This document shows positions 1 through 7,426 of a DNA stretch of 64,000 nt, one piece after another. The notes under the pieces are model-generated. The model was given only the letters and a program-made list of their open reading frames with translations, did not search any database and was not told where the DNA came from. A program made the translations under genes and the position numbers. The first letter of the stretch is position 1, and every line of letters begins with the position of its first letter. This DNA is from Bacillota bacterium (GTDB taxonomy: Bacteria; Bacillota; Desulfotomaculia; Desulfotomaculales; VENG01), in NCBI GenBank assembly GCA_009711705.1, contig VENG01000018.1:1-64000 (forward strand), read 5' to 3'.

Positions 1-118
1 TAAAAATGAATATAAAAAGTGGCTCAATATTTTCTCAGCGCTTTTCCAAAAGTGGCTCACTTTTTTATCAGCGTTAGTGGCTCAATATTTTCCTGGCGAG
101 TGGCTCACAATTCTCTTG
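1..118. repeat. Subterminal repeats resembling an insertion-sequence end
   Basis: The motif AGTGGCTCA occurs four times in about 110 bases, at roughly 20, 50, 70 and 100, each followed by an A/T-rich tail such as ATATTTT. Short repeated motifs at an element tip are typical of IS21-family ends, and this motif resembles such ends, but no transposase gene lies in the window. The phage reading frame that follows opens only at 120, directly after the last repeat. This fits an element whose body lies to the left and which truncated the prophage. The family assignment is inference. Confidence 0.45.
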
Positions 119-119
119 A

Positions 120-380
120 CAATCGCAGACAAGGCTTCCGAGAAAAACAGAACCTGTAGAAGACAATCTCTCAGTTAAACATCCGAACGGCCACAAAGCC
201 GCCTCTAACACTCCTGCACCCATTACCCTGGAAGAGGTCAGGGCCAAGCTGGCGGGTTTGATGCAAAGTGGGAAGCAAGCTGGGGTTAAGGAGCTGCTCA
301 AAAAGCACGGAGGGGACAAGCTTCGTGACATCCCTGAAGAGAACTACTCGGCACTCCTTAAAGAAGCGGGGGAGCTATAA
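120..380 (+). pseudogene. 3' remnant of a small phage gene upstream of DUF2800
   Basis: This frame is open from the IS-like repeats to a TAA just before the next start. It has no start codon of its own. The C-terminal part (EEVRAKLAGL, then KELLKKHGGDKL) resembles small phage proteins encoded just upstream of DUF2800 genes, some of which carry a misleading 'rRNA biogenesis' label. Its function is unknown. The 5' end appears to have been replaced by the IS-like end. Confidence 0.5.
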
Positions 381-557
381 ATGGCTGAACATGCACTACT
401 CTCGGCCTCCAGTTCCAAACGGTGGATAAATTGCACCCCGTCAGCACGTTTAGAAGAGGCCGTGGACGATGAGACAACTGAATACGCCCGAGAAGGTAGT
501 TTTGCCCATGCTTTAGCCGAGCTCTACCTGGCTCATTATTTGGGGTTGATTAAATGA
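381..557 (+). pseudogene. N-terminal part of a DUF2800 (Cas4-like) phage protein, split by a frameshift
   Basis: This 58-residue frame starts MAEHALLSASSSKRW and continues SARLEEAVDDET and EYAREGSFAHALAELY, the usual N-terminus of DUF2800 phage proteins. It stops at 555-557, overlapping the ATG of the next frame (ATGA). The next frame supplies exactly the missing remainder. One extra A in the AAA run at 552-554 would join the two into a 384-residue protein of normal family length. Either the gene is a frameshift mutant, the base is a sequencing error, or the parts are made by coupled translation. Confidence 0.7.
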
Positions 558-1534
558 GCAAGTTTAATAAGAGGCTTAAAGAGCTGAAACAGGACCCTTT
601 ATATAATAAGGATCTTAATGATTATGTACAGGTTTATGTGGATTTTGCTATTGAAAAAATCAACCAGGTCAGGGCGAGGACCCCGGATGCGTTAGTACTC
701 CTAGAGACGAAGCTTGATTACAGCCCTTGGGTGCCTGGCGGGTTTGGCACCGGGGATCTGGTCCTGGTAGGCGATGGCGTGCTGGAGGTTGTAGATTTTA
801 AGTTCGGGCAGGGGGTTGCTGTATCAGCAGTAGATAACCCCCAGATGCGGCTTTATGCCTTAGGAGCGGTGAACGAGTTCGGGTGTTTGTATGATATCAA
901 CACTGTCAGGATGACCATATGCCAGCCCAGGCTGGATAGCATCTCCACTGACCAGATGACACTAGATGACCTATTGTATTGGGCTAACAACACTGTTATG
1001 GGGGCAGCGGAGAAAGCATGGAAAGGTGAGGGTGACTTTGTCGCAGGTGAGCACTGCCGATTTTGCCGGATTAGATATACCTGCCGGGCCAGGGCTGATG
1101 AAAATATGAAGCTAGCCTGCTATGACTTCAAAGCCCCACTTTTGCTAACTGACGAGGAAATAACAGAAATTTTATCTTCCATTGATGAATTACAAAAATG
1201 GGCTAAAGATATACAAGCCTACGCACAGGATCAAGCCCTCAATCAAGGTAAAGAGTGGCCCGGCTTTAAGCTGGTCGAAGGCAAGAGTAGCAGAAAGTAC
1301 GCAGATGAAGGCAAGGTAGTAGAAGCCCTTACGACAGCAGGCTTTGAAGAGGAAAAAATCTATTCCAAGTCTCTGTTAACCATTACCGCTATGGAAAAAG
1401 CCATCGGTAAGAAAAAATTCAAGGAAATTCTCGGGGGCCTAATTACAAAGCCACCGGGAAAACCAAAGCTTGTACCGGTGTCAGATAAAAGGCCGGAAAT
1501 TAATAGTACGGCGGAGATAGATTTCAAAAATTAA
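554..1534 (+). CDS. DUF2800 protein (PD-(D/E)XK nuclease-like), main part
   Basis: A 326-residue protein of the phage replication module, the C-terminal part of a DUF2800 protein. This family is distantly related to Cas4/RecB-type exonucleases. The nuclease core is visible as TGDLVLVGDGVLEVVDFKFGQG, where D and the later D-F-K match the D...(D/E)xK pattern. Near residues 165-178 a CRFCRIRYTCRAR segment supplies cysteines that may bind an Fe-S cluster. The predicted role is DNA end processing beside the ssDNA-binding protein and polymerase encoded next. The natural start is probably at 381, see the preceding fragment; the ATG at 554 would give a protein without the conserved N-terminus. Confidence 0.7.
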   Translation: MSKFNKRLKELKQDPLYNKDLNDYVQVYVDFAIEKINQVRARTPDALVLLETKLDYSPWVPGGFGTGDLVLVGDGVLEVVDFKFGQGVAVSAVDNPQMRLYALGAVNEFGCLYDINTVRMTICQPRLDSISTDQMTLDDLLYWANNTVMGAAEKAWKGEGDFVAGEHCRFCRIRYTCRARADENMKLACYDFKAPLLLTDEEITEILSSIDELQKWAKDIQAYAQDQALNQGKEWPGFKLVEGKSSRKYADEGKVVEALTTAGFEEEKIYSKSLLTITAMEKAIGKKKFKEILGGLITKPPGKPKLVPVSDKRPEINSTAEIDFKN

Positions 1535-1547
1535 GGAGGAAACTTAT

Positions 1548-2081
1548 ATGTCTAATAAAGTTATCACAGGTAAGGTTAGATTCAGTTACGCCAACGTCTG
1601 GGAGCCGAAGAGTGTAAACGGCAGCGATCCCAAATACTCAGTCAGTTTAATTATCCCCAAATCCGATAAGAAGACCTTGCAAAAGGTTAAGGCTGCCATT
1701 GAAGCCGCTAAAAAGGACGGTATATCCAAGCTGGGAGGTAAAATCCCGGCTAACTTAAAAACACCCCTTCGGGACGGTGATGTGGACAGGCCAGATGATG
1801 AAGCGTACGCCAATAGCTACTTTATAAATGCTAACAGCTACACTAAACCGGGCATCGTTGATAAAGATGTCCAACCCATACTGGATCCTACCGAGTTTTA
1901 CAGTGGATGCTACGGGAGAGCAAGTATAGTAGCCTATGCGTATAACGCCAACGGAACCAAAGGAATCGCCGCAGGCCTTCAAAATTTGCAAAAGATGGAA
2001 GATGGCGAGCCATTGGGCGGTAGAAGCAGAGCGGAAGATGACTTTGGTGCAGTGGACGATGATGACGATATCTTGGGTTAA
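1548..2081 (+). CDS. DUF2815 phage protein, probable ssDNA-binding protein
   Basis: A 177-residue protein starting MSNKVITGKVRFSYANVW, preceded by a strong AAGGAGGAAA ribosome site. It matches the DUF2815 family found between DUF2800 and DNA polymerase genes in Clostridia phages. The last residues are almost all acidic (DDFGAVDDDDD). Acidic C-terminal tails are typical of replication ssDNA-binding proteins such as T7 gp2.5, where they contact partner proteins. The role is inferred from this tail and from the gene order. It lies 14 bases after DUF2800 and 6 bases before the polymerase, so the three are likely one operon. Confidence 0.75.
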   Translation: MSNKVITGKVRFSYANVWEPKSVNGSDPKYSVSLIIPKSDKKTLQKVKAAIEAAKKDGISKLGGKIPANLKTPLRDGDVDRPDDEAYANSYFINANSYTKPGIVDKDVQPILDPTEFYSGCYGRASIVAYAYNANGTKGIAAGLQNLQKMEDGEPLGGRSRAEDDFGAVDDDDDILG

Positions 2082-2086
2082 TAATT

Positions 2087-4954
2087 ATGACTGTTCTAAG
2101 TATCGATATTGAAACTTTTTCTAGCGAAGACCTCGTTCGATGCGGGGTCTATCGCTACACCCAATCTAAGGATTTTGAAGTGCTGCTTTTGGCGTTTGCC
2201 TTCGATGGTAACCCTGTAGAAATTGTTGATTTAGCCAGTAGTGAAGGTATTCCAGATGATGTATTGCAGGCTTTGACCGATCCGGTTGTAGTTAAAACCG
2301 CCTTTAATGCCAACTTTGAAAGGATTTGTTTGGCCCAGCATTTTAACATCCCGATGCCAGCTGAACAATGGCATTGCAGTGCAGCCCATGCTTTCAACCT
2401 CGGCCTACCAACCAACCTGGACGGCGTGGCTAAGTGTTTGAGGCTTCCCCAGCAAAAGATGCGGGAAGGCAAAGCACTTATTAGATATTTCTCTTTACCT
2501 TGCAAGCCCACAAAAGCCAACGGTGGAAGGACCAGAAACCTGCCGGAACATGATACGGAAAAGTGGGAGCGTTTTAAGACTTATTGCAAGCAGGACGTGG
2601 AAGTGGAGCGAGGGATTCGCCAGAAGCTGGAGCAGTATCCCATGACCGATAAGGAACATAAACTATGGTGTTTAGACCAGCATATCAATGATTACGGGGT
2701 GCCGGTGGATCGGGAGTTGGTGGAAAACGCCATCATGTGTGATAAAAACTACCAGAAAAAGCTGCTGGAAGAAGCCACTTGTTTAACCGGGCTGGCCAAC
2801 CCCAATAGCCCGGCCCAGCTAAAAAGGTGGCTGCAGGATAATCATAACATCCAGGTGGACAGTCTTGCCAAAGATAAGGTAGCGGAACTGCTGGAAAAAG
2901 CGGATGAACCTACTATCAAGCGGGCTTTAGAGCTGCGGTTGGGAATGGCCAGAACATCCATTAAGAAATATGAGGCCATGCAACGGGCTGTGGGTACGGG
3001 TAGGCGGATAAGGGGATTGCTTCAGTATTACGGCGCGAACAGGACCGGGCGATGGGCAGGCCGACTGGTGCAAGTGCAAAACCTGCCAAGGAATAATATG
3101 AGGGATTTGCAACTGGCCCGCCAGTTATTAAAAGCCGGAGAGTACGAGGTTCTGGAGTTGCTTTTTGAATCTGTTCCTGATCTTTTAAGTCAGCTTACTA
3201 GGACTGCCTTCATCCCTTCCCCCGGCTGCCGGTTTATTGTATCGGACTTCAGTGCCATCGAGGCCCGAGTTATTGCCTGGTTGGCTGGTGAAGAATGGGT
3301 GCTTGATACTTTCAAAAGCCACGGGAAGATATATGAAATGACCGCCAGCAGAATGTTCGGAGTGCCCTTGGTTCTGATTGCCAAAGGTAACCCGGAGTAT
3401 GAACTTAGGCAAAAAGGTAAGGTGGCCACTTTAGCCTGCGGCTATCAAGGCAGTAAAGGGGCATTGATTGCCATGGGAGCCTTAAAAATGGGTTTAGCTG
3501 AAGATGAACTTCTGGACATTGTTACTGCCTGGAGAAATTCTAATCCTAAAATCGTAAAGCTGTGGTGGAATGTTGAAAAAGCGGCCATCAAGGCAGTGAA
3601 AGACGGGGTAATAGTTTCAATGCAGCATGGACTAAAGTTTTACTGCAAGGGCGGGGTACTGTTTATAAAGTTGCCCTCCGGCAGGAGCTTGGCTTATGTC
3701 AGGCCCAGAATTGAACTGGACGAGCGATTTGGCAAGGATAAGTTAACATATGAGGGGATCGAACAGGGAACTAAGCAGTGGGGGCGCTTAAGCACATATG
3801 GCGGAAAGATGGTGGAGAACTGCCTGGCTGCAGATACCTTGGTATTTACCAACTTCGGCTGGAAGCCTCTTATTAATATAGATTTGCAAGATTTACTTTG
3901 GGACGGAGAAGAATGGGTTAAACATGACGGGTTAATCGAAAAAGGGATGCAGCGGACCATATGCCTTAACGGTGTGAGAATGACGGAAAATCATTTAGTT
4001 TTAACCGAAAGAGGGTGGAGAGATGCATCATCGTGCCAGGGACTTAAGTGGGCAGAAGTTAAACTTCCTGACTGCCATAAAATATATGGGTTCAAACGGA
4101 AAGAAATCACTGTGGCTGATCCGCTGCGATTGTGGCAAAGAGTTTATTATGCCAGCCTCGGAATTTACAAAAGGAAAACAAATGTCCTGCGGGTGCATGA
4201 AAAAAGGGCTGATTGGCTTCTCAAATATGAGCCATGGTATGAGCAAACATCCTGCTTATTGGGTGTGGCGGTCAATGGTAGACCGGTGCAAGCTACCATC
4301 AAATCAAGCCTGGAAAAATTATGGCGGGCGGGGTATCAAGGTATGCCGCAGGTGGCAAGAAAGCTATCAGAACTTCTGGACCGATATGGGGCCAAGCTAT
4401 CAAAAAGGCTTAACGATAGAGCGGATCGACGTGAACGGCGATTACACCCCGGAAAACTGCAAATGGGCCACAAACAAACAGCAAAGCCGCAACAAAAGAC
4501 ACAACCGAATTGTGAACAGCCCGCTGGGGAAAATGACAGTTGCAGAATTGTCCGAGCTGACTGGGATAGGTGTAACCACTTTGCACTACCGTATCAATCA
4601 CCACTGTCCCAAAAAACATTTACTCGATCTGCCGGATTTTACGAACCGGTTTATGACATCGTCAACAGCGGAAAAAGAAACAGATTTACTGTCTTAAGTA
4701 CGGAAGGCCCTATTATTGTCCATAACTGTGTTCAGGCTATCGCCAGAGATTGCCTGGCAGAAAGCATGTTAAGACTGGATGCGGCAGGGTATAAAATCGC
4801 ATTTCACGTTCACGATGAAGTGGTGCTGGATGTACCCCATGGCTTTGGTTCCCTCAAAGACGTGGAGGAAATAATGAGTCAGCCTATCGATTGGGCACCG
4901 GGGCTGCCTTTAGATGCAGCCGGGTTCGAGACTGATTTCTATATGAAAGATTAA
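2087..4954 (+). CDS. Phage family A DNA polymerase interrupted by an intein
   Basis: The precursor has 955 residues. A 3'-5' exonuclease domain begins at the N-terminus with the DIE motif (D7, E9). The polymerase domain shows motif A (DFSAIEARV, from D387), motif B (RQKGKVATLACGYQG, about 441-455) and motif C (HDE, 909-911). Between motifs B and C the conserved stretch GGKMVEN/CVQAIARD is split by 302 foreign residues (579-880) with intein splicing signatures. Removing them gives a 653-residue polymerase of normal phage size. The insertion lies at one of the most conserved sites of the enzyme, a usual place for homing elements. The gene follows the DUF2815 gene directly. It is one of the few prophage genes without a frameshift. 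Confidence 0.9.
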   Translation: MTVLSIDIETFSSEDLVRCGVYRYTQSKDFEVLLLAFAFDGNPVEIVDLASSEGIPDDVLQALTDPVVVKTAFNANFERICLAQHFNIPMPAEQWHCSAAHAFNLGLPTNLDGVAKCLRLPQQKMREGKALIRYFSLPCKPTKANGGRTRNLPEHDTEKWERFKTYCKQDVEVERGIRQKLEQYPMTDKEHKLWCLDQHINDYGVPVDRELVENAIMCDKNYQKKLLEEATCLTGLANPNSPAQLKRWLQDNHNIQVDSLAKDKVAELLEKADEPTIKRALELRLGMARTSIKKYEAMQRAVGTGRRIRGLLQYYGANRTGRWAGRLVQVQNLPRNNMRDLQLARQLLKAGEYEVLELLFESVPDLLSQLTRTAFIPSPGCRFIVSDFSAIEARVIAWLAGEEWVLDTFKSHGKIYEMTASRMFGVPLVLIAKGNPEYELRQKGKVATLACGYQGSKGALIAMGALKMGLAEDELLDIVTAWRNSNPKIVKLWWNVEKAAIKAVKDGVIVSMQHGLKFYCKGGVLFIKLPSGRSLAYVRPRIELDERFGKDKLTYEGIEQGTKQWGRLSTYGGKMVENCLAADTLVFTNFGWKPLINIDLQDLLWDGEEWVKHDGLIEKGMQRTICLNGVRMTENHLVLTERGWRDASSCQGLKWAEVKLPDCHKIYGFKRKEITVADPLRLWQRVYYASLGIYKRKTNVLRVHEKRADWLLKYEPWYEQTSCLLGVAVNGRPVQATIKSSLEKLWRAGYQGMPQVARKLSELLDRYGAKLSKRLNDRADRRERRLHPGKLQMGHKQTAKPQQKTQPNCEQPAGENDSCRIVRADWDRCNHFALPYQSPLSQKTFTRSAGFYEPVYDIVNSGKRNRFTVLSTEGPIIVHNCVQAIARDCLAESMLRLDAAGYKIAFHVHDEVVLDVPHGFGSLKDVEEIMSQPIDWAPGLPLDAAGFETDFYMKD
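4011..4022 (+). promoter_or_regulatory. Possible internal ribosome site for the overlapping HNH gene
   Basis: GAGGGTGGAGAG lies directly upstream of the ATG at 4023, inside the intein. The GAGGG core is about 7 bases from the start codon. In the polymerase frame the same bases encode part of the conserved block B segment (ERGWRD), so the purine-rich match may be partly accidental. Confidence 0.4.
4023..4697 (+). CDS. HNH homing endonuclease encoded in the +1 frame inside the intein
   Basis: A complete 224-residue protein lies wholly inside the intein but in a different frame. Residues 7-58 match the N-terminal zinc-binding module of phage HNH homing enzymes (DLSGQKLNFLTA, CDCGKEF at 35-41, SCGC at 55-58). 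Residues 97-111 show the typical NYGGRGIKVCRRW. Residues 131-150 carry the HNH-type core IERIDVNGDYTPENCKWAT. A C-terminal helix-turn-helix-like stretch (TVAELSELTGIGVTTLHYRI) may bind DNA. The gene overlaps coding DNA for intein block N4 at its start and block F at its end, so both edges are dual coding. The predicted role is cutting intein-free polymerase alleles. Expression could be by internal initiation. Confidence 0.85.
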   Translation: MHHRARDLSGQKLNFLTAIKYMGSNGKKSLWLIRCDCGKEFIMPASEFTKGKQMSCGCMKKGLIGFSNMSHGMSKHPAYWVWRSMVDRCKLPSNQAWKNYGGRGIKVCRRWQESYQNFWTDMGPSYQKGLTIERIDVNGDYTPENCKWATNKQQSRNKRHNRIVNSPLGKMTVAELSELTGIGVTTLHYRINHHCPKKHLLDLPDFTNRFMTSSTAEKETDLLS

Positions 4955-4971
4955 TTAGGAGGAAAATTTCC

Positions 4972-5772
4972 ATGGAAAATTTACAGGTGATTGAGCAAAG
5001 GGATGTATTCGGTAAGGATTTTAAGATTTATGGCACACCGGAAGAGCCGTTATTCCTGACTAAAGATGTGGCTGCTTGGATTGAGTACGAAAAATCCAGT
5101 GTTCATAAGCTGGTAGCCATGGTGGATGAAGATGAAAAGGTTCGGAAGAATGTTCCGACCCCCGGTGGAGCCCAGGAAACGTGGTTCTTAACCGAAGACG
5201 GTTTATATGAAGTGTTGATGCAATCCAGGAAGCCCATTGCCAAAAAGTTCAAAAAGAAAGTCAAAGAGATTTTAAAGGATATCCGCAAACACGGCATGTT
5301 TGTAGCCGATAAGCTTTTAGATGAAATGTTACACAACCCAGACCTGGGCATTAAGATGTTCACAGAATATAAAGCAGCCAAAGAAAGGGCCAAACAGATG
5401 GAACTGGAAAACGCTCAAAATAAGCAAATCATCGGTGAGCTAAAGCCCAAGGCATCCTATTACGATATGATTTTGCAAAATAAATCTCTGGTACCCATCA
5501 GCAAGATTGCCAAGGATTACGGTATGTCGGGAATCGCTATGAACAAGCTGCTCCACCAATTAGGGGTGCAGTACAAAATGGGCAACACCTGGCTTTTATA
5601 TCAAGAATACGCTGACATGGGCTACACCCAGTCAAAGACGCATGCTATTGATGCTGAAAGAAGCGTCATGCATACCTACTGGACTCAGAAAGGGAGACTG
5701 TTTCTCTACGACCTATTGAAAAATGAAAAAGGCTTACTGCCGGTAATTGAAAGGGCCAACAAATCCGCATAA
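4972..5772 (+). CDS. Phage antirepressor, BRO-N and KilAC domains
   Basis: A 266-residue protein with two domains. The N-terminal 110 residues are a BRO/ANT-type DNA-binding domain (LTKDVAAWIEYEKSSVHKLV, then TEDGLYEVLMQSRKPIAKKF). The C-terminal half is a KilAC domain (LKPKASYYDMIL, then ISKIAKDYGMSG and NKLLHQLGVQYKMGN), with a charged linker between. Such proteins counteract phage repressors or act in early gene control. The start is fixed by AGGAGGAAAATTTCC before the ATG. It follows the polymerase by 17 bases and appears intact. Confidence 0.88.
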   Translation: MENLQVIEQRDVFGKDFKIYGTPEEPLFLTKDVAAWIEYEKSSVHKLVAMVDEDEKVRKNVPTPGGAQETWFLTEDGLYEVLMQSRKPIAKKFKKKVKEILKDIRKHGMFVADKLLDEMLHNPDLGIKMFTEYKAAKERAKQMELENAQNKQIIGELKPKASYYDMILQNKSLVPISKIAKDYGMSGIAMNKLLHQLGVQYKMGNTWLLYQEYADMGYTQSKTHAIDAERSVMHTYWTQKGRLFLYDLLKNEKGLLPVIERANKSA

Positions 5773-5785
5773 GGGGGAAATAAAT

Positions 5786-6337
5786 ATGGATAAAGTCAAC
5801 CCCGATCATTATAAAAAAGGTGGCATAGAGACAATTGACTATATTAAGGCCAAGCTTACGCAGGAGCAGTTTAAAGGATACCTGACGGGAAACGTGATTA
5901 AATACCTGTCCCGCCATGAACAGAAAAACGGCAAGGAAGATTTATTAAAAGCCCGGTGGTATCTAAACCGGTTGCTGGCAGAAAAGCCAAAGGAGAAACC
6001 CTTTATCTATGTATGTTCGCCCTTAAAGGGAGATGTAGAAAGGAACATTCAAAAAGCTATCGGCTACTCAAGGCACGTTTACATCCAGGGCGGTATCCCC
6101 ATGACCCCGCATGTGAATTTCACTACTTTTCTGGACGATACCATCCCGGAAGATAGAACTGCCGGAATCCAGATGGGCATGCAGCTGCTATTAAAATGTG
6201 ATGAACTGTGGGCCTTCGGAGAGAAAATCTCTAAAGGCATGGCAGCTGAAATAGCTGCTGCTAAAAACTTAGGATTGGTTGTGCGCCGCTTTAATGACCG
6301 CTACCAGCCTTTGGAGGTGTGTGATGGTGGATCCTAA
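5786..6337 (+). CDS. DUF3310-DUF4406 fusion protein (nucleotide-metabolism-like)
   Basis: A 183-residue protein starting at the ATG at 5786 behind AAGGGGGAAA; an upstream in-frame ATG at 5747 lies inside the previous gene. Residues 1-65 are DUF3310 (MDKVNPDHYKKGGIETIDYI, then GNVIKYLSRHEQKNGKEDLLKA). From about residue 72 a DUF4406-type nucleoside 2-deoxyribosyltransferase-like domain follows (FIYVCSPLKGDVERN, then AWAFGEKISKGMAAEI as DELWAFGEKISKGM). Phages usually encode these separately. A role in nucleotide pools or DNA modification is inferred from the second domain only. Confidence 0.78.
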   Translation: MDKVNPDHYKKGGIETIDYIKAKLTQEQFKGYLTGNVIKYLSRHEQKNGKEDLLKARWYLNRLLAEKPKEKPFIYVCSPLKGDVERNIQKAIGYSRHVYIQGGIPMTPHVNFTTFLDDTIPEDRTAGIQMGMQLLLKCDELWAFGEKISKGMAAEIAAAKNLGLVVRRFNDRYQPLEVCDGGS

Positions 6338-6481
6338 AACATCCCCAGCCATTAAACATGATGGGGTACTGACCATTGCCACCGGCCGCAGCCGAAAAGA
6401 GACGGAGTGGAAAAACCGGGAGATGCTGTGGTCTGATCTGGTGAAAAAGCTAAGTGCATATAACGGGGTCAGGCTTGAGTA
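6324..6481 (+). pseudogene. 5' stub of a VapE/VirE-type phage primase-helicase gene
   Basis: The frame reads MVDPKTSPAIKHDG and then LTIATGRSRKETEWKNREM, LWSDLVKKLS. This is the characteristic start of virulence-associated-E (VapE) phage proteins, normally several hundred residues long. The frame ends after 52 residues, in the left end of a RAYT-derived element starting at 6465. The rest of the gene is missing, so replication of this prophage is very unlikely to be self-sufficient. Confidence 0.7.
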
Positions 6482-6757
6482 ATTCACTAATTTATGGTGC
6501 AATTAACCTGGTGATGAAAAATGGCAAGGAAATTACGGGTTCATTATCCCGGTGCCTTATACCGCGTAACGGTCCGGGACAATAACGGAGAAAAAGTATT
6601 TTATACAGAGTTTCAAAAATGTTGGCCAAAGAGCTGAATATATCATTATCAATGATATCAAAAATAAAATCGGGTGTTAGTAAGGGAACACGGTATGTTT
6701 AGGAAATTAGCCGGAGGTTTGAAGAAGGAAATAAGTGAATTATTCAAGCCTGACCCC
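6465..6757 (+). mobile_element. Internally deleted RAYT (REP-associated tyrosine transposase) element
   Basis: The left end GGGGTCAGGCTTGAGTAATT and the right end GAATTATTCAAGCCTGACCCC-like sequence are near-perfect inverted repeats, 293 bp apart. Inside are the first about 30 codons of the transposase (ATGGCAAGGAAATTACGGG, encoding MARKLRVHYPGALYRV) joined to the last about 40 codons (LAKELNISLSMISKIKSG). The centre has been lost compared with the complete 976 bp copy at 32,507. It cannot encode an active enzyme but could be moved in trans. It interrupts the VapE-like gene. Confidence 0.82.
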
Positions 6758-6767
6758 GTAATGGTAC

Positions 6768-6962
6768 TTGGAAGATCATACCGGGATAACATTGCGGAAC
6801 ATAGTCAACATGCTTACCAGCAAGCAGCACCTCATCATGAAGGCCTTTGAGTTGCCGGAGGAGCTGCTGGATACGGCCTTTGCTGAAGAGTTAAGCGCCA
6901 AGGAAATCAGCACCGTAGAAGATTTTAAAACAGCCCTTCTGGAACTGGGGGCATACAGGTAG
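6768..6962 (+). pseudogene. C-terminal remnant of an unidentified phage or mobile-element protein
   Basis: A 64-codon frame beginning LEDHTGITLRNIVNMLTSK and ending FKTALLELGAYR. It has no ribosome site and begins 10 bases beyond the RAYT right end. It resembles the C-terminal tails of large phage or integrative-element proteins, but I do not recognise the family. It is probably what remains of a gene cut by deletion. Confidence 0.4.
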
Positions 6963-7084
6963 TAGGTGCAGTTGATTTTCCCTATATCCAGAAGCCAGTA
7001 ATCTCTTTGCTGTTCAAGTAGCAACTCCATACCCCTCACTGCATCTACATTAACCCGTAGCAACCAAACCTCATCTTTGGTCAT
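6962..7084 (-). pseudogene. Short minus-strand reading frame in an inverted prophage segment
   Basis: Starts MTKDEVWLLRVNVDAVRGM and continues LLEQQRDYWLLDIGK, behind GGGAGCGG. The composition looks like a real protein for about 41 residues. After that the frame runs into antisense of the preceding fragment, so the natural 3' end is lost. The family is not recognised. It lies in the same inverted block as the terminase small-subunit stub. Confidence 0.35.
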
Positions 7085-7214
7085 GTAAATCCGCTCCCTG
7101 CGTTTGGTGTAGTCTATATATCACCCTAAACACAGGTAATAGCAAGTTATTAGTTTGACTTATATACTTGTTTTTCCGGTAAAGAAAAAAGAGCTCTTAG
7201 GCCCTTATCTTAGT

Positions 7215-7304
7215 TCATAGTATAAGTTGTCTCTTTCCAGGGTTGCCTTCTAATTTTTTAATTGCAGTCGGTTTTGGTTTCCTTCCCGGTTGAACCACAG
7301 GCAT
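7215..7304 (-). pseudogene. N-terminal stub of a P27-type terminase small subunit
   Basis: 29 codons on the minus strand read MPVVQPGRKPKPTAIKKLEG and then NPGKR, the hallmark N-terminus of P27-family terminase small subunits. GGAAGGAGGTG precedes it. The frame then stops, so over 80% of the protein is missing. The large subunit next door is on the plus strand, whereas terS and terL are normally co-oriented. About 6,962-7,425 was therefore probably inverted during prophage decay. Confidence 0.65.
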
Positions 7305-7343
7305 CACCTCCTTCCTTGCGCTGTCATTAAAAATGCTTTATTC

Positions 7344-7421
7344 CTACCATATCTCCATTTTAACCTCACCGTTAAAAGCCACCCAACGTAGTTTGCCGCC
7401 TTCAAGTTTTAGAATTAGCAT
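7344..7421 (-). other. 25-codon minus-strand frame, possible gene stub
   Basis: MLILKLEGGKLRWVAFNGEV then KMEIW and stop. It lies just upstream, on the minus strand, of the terminase small-subunit stub and in the same inverted block. No function is assigned. It is listed because it is co-oriented with that stub and ends cleanly. Confidence 0.25.
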
Positions 7422-7426
7422 CCCCG

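Larger units (their letters stand above)
3821..4726 (+). other. Intein in the phage DNA polymerase (302 residues)
   Basis: The intein starts with Cys579 (block A, CLAADTLVFTNFGWKPL). It contains a block B TxxH (TENHLVLTERGW) and an N4-like segment (GLKWAEVKLPD). It ends with block F/G (EPVYDIVNSGKRNRF, then GPIIVHN) followed by Cys881 as the +1 residue. These are the nucleophiles and the penultimate His-Asn pair of a class 1 intein. The middle of this frame (about residues 670-855) is basic and contains no recognisable endonuclease. The same DNA in the +1 frame encodes a complete HNH endonuclease. Splicing competence is inferred from the motifs. Confidence 0.88.

Noticed and set aside
2155..3960. 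Long minus-strand reading frames opposite the DNA polymerase gene
   Set aside because: No ribosome sites and no protein families; they are antisense shadows of a strongly coding plus-strand frame.
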